DNA from: Brachycybe producta
Lineage: Eukaryota > Arthropoda > Diplopoda > Playtdesmida > Andrognathidae
NCBI GenBank assembly: GCA_036925085.1
Contig: JAUPFP010000008.1
Coordinates: 1,957,957 to 2,021,956, forward strand
DNA: 64,000 nucleotides
Direction of reading: 5' to 3'
Within the stretch, counting starts at the first letter, position 1; every line of letters starts with the position of its first letter. This document shows, piece by piece, positions 62,149-64,000 of the stretch. A program made the position numbers and the translations under genes. A model generated the notes under the pieces. It was not told the origin of the DNA and did not search any database. It worked only from the letters and a program-made list of their open reading frames with translations.

Positions 62149-63394
62149 AGTATTAGTGATGAATGATCATTGTAAACCTACTCAAGTATATTTCGATACT
62201 TTTCGATTTTTGTTTATTTTTTTTTTCGATTTTTGTTGATTTTTTTCGATTATTCGATATATCGAGTACGATATTATCGAAAATTTTGCCAGCCCTAATC
62301 AGCTCACTTGGCTCGTGTAAACCCAGCTTAATTCTATATATTTTTGTAAACTTTTGTTTGTTCTGATGATGATGATGATAATGCTATCATTTTGTACCAC
62401 TGCCACCAATAAAATATATATTTTTGTTGTTTTTTTCTAACCTCGTCTCTTATCTCTTCTGTATATCAAGACACAAGAGAGAGAGAATTCTTCTTTTAAG
62501 GTTTATTTGAAAAGTAGTTCAATCTTTTATTTGTTATTATCTATGTGTCACATCGATGATCCAATATAGAACTTTCATTTTTGTCTTATCTTTTTTTTAT
62601 GATAAAAAATAGAAGGACGATTCTTCTGTCCTGGCCCAGTTCTTTTACGCTGATGAGGAACTGAATTTGGTTGCAGCCGAATTGGACAGTTTCGATGGTC
62701 GAAAAGATCCTGAACGTTGTACGGTTCTTGTTAACCAGTTGCGACAGTGTCAAGACAAAGTAATATTTTTTGACAATAAAAAAATGAAGCATTAATTATT
62801 ATTCAAAAAAATCGACATCTTCAATTTTTTAATATTTTTTTTTTAAAAAAAGGTCCTGAACATTTGCAATCAGATTATGGAAGAAGTGATTCCAGGTCAA
62901 AGAGCAGTTAGAGATTTTCGTGTTAAATTTCCGGACGATGTCTTGCAAGAGAATTTGGCTGGTCAACTCTGGTTTGGTGCTGAGGTCCATAAAATAAATT
63001 TCAATTCTTCGTTATTTATTTTGAATTTTAAAAGCTTGGAGTTTCGTTTTAAATTTCTTGTTTTTTTCTGCTTATTTTGGGGGTGTTATTTTTCAGTGTC
63101 TCGCCGCTGGTTCTAGTATTTTAAATCGAGAGGTAGAGAGTTCCAGTATGAGACCTCTTGCAAAACGTCTCACCAAAATGTTGGATAATGTACGATCTCA
63201 GCTTAGAGAACAGAGTCTGCGTAATCCTCATTGTTATTCGGACAAGGTCGAGATTTCTTTTATATAAGTCTCATTAATATTATTTTTAATCGAAATCACT
63301 TTATGACTAATATTTTTTTTTTTGCGTGTTTTTGTTTGCAGATTAGAGATTCGCTCATAGATTTTGATTCACTGTTTGCCGAGTTCGAATTATG
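55808..63394 (+). CDS. ZFYVE28: Lateral signaling target protein 2 (ZFYVE28), N-terminal exons
   Basis: Endosomal FYVE protein that negatively regulates EGFR signalling in animals. Only the N-terminal part lies in the window: 55808-55843, 62613-62759, 62853-62984, 63097-63246, 63342-63394, and continuing past the end (phase 2). Exon 1 encodes just 12 residues, [12 protein letters not shown], matching the family start MNRFRKWLYKPK. Then [72 protein letters not shown] and [11 protein letters not shown] follow in family order. Intron 1 is 6.77 kb and filled with repeats, while the others are ~95-115 bp. The FYVE domain lies beyond the window. The donor after exon 3 (GTCCAT) is weak. Confidence 0.93.
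56878..56949. repeat. Hairpin element
   Basis: AGCCTGTAAACGTAAGGTTA facing the complement AGCCTCCAAACTAAGGTTAC; ~34-bp imperfect arms with an AT core. Confidence 0.7.
56955..57119. mobile_element. ~165-bp MITE, GGCCTTGTTTCC ends
   Basis: The left end GGCCTTGTTTCCACTG then AATTTGAACTTTTTGAAAA mirrors the right end (complement GCCTTGTTTCCATTGG, then ATTTGAACTTTTTTTTTG). TSD not clear. Confidence 0.75.
57167..57398. mobile_element. 214-bp MITE with ~88-bp TIRs and 9-bp TSD (MULE-like)
   Basis: Element 57176-57389. Ends ACAGGCAGTTAGAAATCGGA and the complement ACAGGCAGTTAAAAATCGGA; arms of ~88 bp are nearly identical. The flanking direct repeat CAATTAGCT (57167-57175, 57390-57398) is perfect; a 9-bp duplication is typical of Mutator-like elements. 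A diverged fragment lies at 45355-45440. Confidence 0.92.
57940..58370. repeat. 144-bp tandem repeat, three units
   Basis: Unit starts AATGACAGTCATAAAGAAA and includes CACATATGGACAGTATTTGT, TGACTTTTACAAAGTTGTGA and ATGACTGTCTTATTACCTTT. Starts at 57940, 58084 and 58228 (exact 144-bp period); the copies are ~95% alike. ATGACAGTCAT within the unit is palindromic. Confidence 0.95.
59095..59214. mobile_element. 120-bp foldback MITE (ATTCTTAATGACT family)
   Basis: Left arm GGGTGACATTCTTAATGACT ... GCAAAAGTTAAAGC; the right arm is its complement, GGGTATTCTTAATGACTGCT ... GCAAAAGTTAAAGC. ~55-bp arms. Related sequence lies at 59251-59360 and 14395-14470. Confidence 0.8.
59251..59360. repeat. Relative of the ATTCTTAATGACT foldback family
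   Basis: GTATTCTTAACGATTGCTTA then AGTTAGAGCTAATCTCATGA, with TTTGACTTTTAGCAATTATT as the opposing arm, more degenerate than the neighbour at 59095. Confidence 0.55.
59378..59877. mobile_element. ~500-bp hAT-like element
   Basis: Left end TAGAGGTGTTGGACGAATTC; the right end is the complement of TAGGGATGGGTCATTCGAAT. Both subterminal regions are full of TTCGAA/CGAAT words. The left flank ATCATTAT corresponds to ATTATTAT on the right once the element at 59883-60204 is removed (7 of 8), fitting a hAT-type duplication. Inside, a ~39-bp block (GGTCATATTGGCGATCCGGT...) is tandemly duplicated at 59558-59630. Confidence 0.72.
59875..60212. mobile_element. 322-bp hAT-like MITE with perfect 8-bp TSD
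   Basis: Element 59883-60204, TIR TAGGGCTCGGATTTTGATGC (about 60-75 bp, few mismatches) and the 8-bp direct repeat CTAATTAT at 59875-59882 and 60205-60212. It sits in the right flank of the element at 59378-59877, so it inserted later. No coding capacity. Confidence 0.93.
60832..61071. mobile_element. Transposon built from 16-bp inverted tandem repeats, copy 2, with 8-bp TSD
   Basis: Element 60840-61063 flanked by ACCATAAA (60832-60839 and 61064-61071). Starts GGTGGCGCTGATCAAGCGCC and ends with the complement of GGGGCGACTGAATAAGCGCC, the reverse orientation of 39953-40498. About eight 16-bp units in one direction meet about five in the other at ~60975, so nearly the whole element is one long imperfect hairpin. 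Confidence 0.92.
61610..62088. repeat. A-rich minisatellite (GAAATACCGA / GAAAAA)
   Basis: Dozens of irregular units of the type GAAATACCGAGAGAAAAAA and TCGAAAAAAATG. The long open frame on the minus strand (61600-62019, Phe/Ile-rich) is a translation of this repeat and not a gene. Confidence 0.92.
62085..62145. repeat. GA microsatellite
   Basis: About 28 GA dinucleotides adjoining the minisatellite; it probably grew from its GAGAGA units. Confidence 0.95.
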
Positions 63395-63614
63395 GTTAGT
63401 TTTGGTATTATTTTCAACTGAAGATGAAAATTTTGTTTTATGATGCGTCGAGGCAAACGTTTTTCAGGAACCAATATTAAATAATATGATAATATTGAAA
63501 TAGTTTATGAAACTAGAATTAATCTGCAATAATCTTAAAAAAAATTAACCTTTTATGGTCCTGCCACACATGACTGGGCCAGAATGATGGCCCGAGTGGA
63601 TGTTATCATGTTCT

Positions 63615-63657
<43 letters not shown>

Positions 63658-64000
63658 CACAGTCCGCTCTCGAATCGCAGAATAGAGAAAGGGTACGAGT
63701 TTCATTAATTATTAACAGATGGAGCCCTCTTAATTAGGTATGACTGGATCATGCGTGTCCTAGACAGCTAAGCCAGGGCCGGAGCCCGGCCATCTTTTCG
63801 GCCTGGTTATGTGTGCCCGGACCATTATAGTAGTTCGAAAATGATCCTTTTTAACTTGAATTTTTTTGCATGATCTTCGTCTTATTAAAAGTGTCATAAA
63901 AAGTTGTATTTTGAAAAATAGTGTCACGAAAAAACTTTTTAGCAATATCACTAACTAATATTTCTTCATATTGTGTCTTCTTAAAAACGTTTGCGACAAA
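63395..64000 (+). other. LST2 intron 4 (start), with C40 tract
   Basis: Intron sequence following the donor at 63395. Contains a fragment of the GAAACTAGAA family (63500-63560), an uninterrupted C run of 40 (63616-63655), and GGGCCGGAGCCCGGCC-like palindromic sequence near 63775. The next LST2 exon is not in the window. Confidence 0.7.
63616..63655. repeat. Poly-C tract, 40 bases
   Basis: Uninterrupted cytosine run, the longest of several C/G runs in the window. Confidence 0.95.

Larger units (their letters stand above)
61456..62328. mobile_element. Harbinger-like MITE with TAA duplication, filled with satellite
   Basis: TIR AGCTGGGTTTACACGAGC at 61456 and its exact complement ending 62328, flanked by TAA on both sides. 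A complete small hairpin (61456-61527) uses the same end sequence, so the present element may be a composite. The interior is the minisatellite 61610-62088 and a GA run. Confidence 0.8.
55844..62612 (+). other. LST2 intron 1, repeat-packed
   Basis: Contains a sequence of mobile elements and satellites listed individually: hairpins and MITEs at 56878-56949, 56955-57119 and 57176-57389, a 144-bp tandem array, foldback repeats near 59.1-59.4 kb, nested hAT-like elements 59378-60204, the 16-bp-repeat transposon and a Harbinger-like element with internal satellite. Also a G15-class run near 58791 and an AAT microsatellite near 61292-61340. No coding sequence recognised. Confidence 0.85.

Overview
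This is nuclear DNA of an invertebrate animal, AT-rich, carrying about fifteen intron-containing genes in a background full of short non-autonomous DNA transposons, minisatellites and homopolymer runs. Nearly every gene matches a conserved single-copy metazoan family and could be spliced by eye with phase-consistent exons. Most introns are 50-150 bases; a few are expanded to kilobases by transposon debris. Blocks of the arthropod-type telomere word (TTAGG) occur inside two mobile elements, and there is a signal-peptide ferritin with a canonical iron-responsive element. Both suggest an ecdysozoan or lophotrochozoan, arthropod-like animal, but I cannot name the species. I recognised no LTR element, viral fossil or CRISPR array.

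Layout. 1-1733: 3' part of mitochondrial HSP70 (HSPA9, +). 2280-2624: small secreted or GPI-anchored orphan (+). 2876-3104: 229-bp MITE with a perfect 8-bp target duplication. 3314-4778: RAB28 (+). 6404-9389: three-finger C2H2 transcription factor (+), split inside a finger linker. 9390-17214: gene-poor repeats, including a LINE 3' end, hairpins and a 34-bp minisatellite. 17215-18917: mitoferrin (+). 18918-21029: MITEs. 21030-22172: CACUL1 (-), divergent from CIAO1 (22704-24412, +), which lies tail-to-tail 80 bp from SLC49A3 (24493-27053, -). 27264-29046: BRF2 (-), divergent from AUP1 (29785-32427, +). 32651-33340: hAT-like element. 33457-35906: F-box/LRR gene (-). 37866-43598: ZIP13 zinc transporter (+) with a 4.1-kb first intron. 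43599-47976: diverse repeats. 47977-51937: TTF2 (+, 19 exons). 52899-53479: RPL26 (+). 53640-54520: ferritin (-) with an IRE at 54620-54642. 55808-beyond 63394: 5' part of LST2/ZFYVE28 (+) with a 6.8-kb repeat-packed first intron.

There is no operon logic; neighbours are arranged as divergent or convergent pairs with compact spacers. Several genes touch metal homeostasis (mitoferrin, the cytosolic Fe-S factor CIAO1, ZIP13, ferritin with IRE), but these are common housekeeping functions and the proximity may be chance.

The most unusual features are a transposon built almost wholly of inverted arrays of a 16-bp unit, present twice in opposite orientation (39953-40498 and 60840-61063), a perfect 71-nt palindrome (36321-36391), a set of TIR elements with intact target duplications including one inserted into another's duplication, and three GC-AG introns in two genes.
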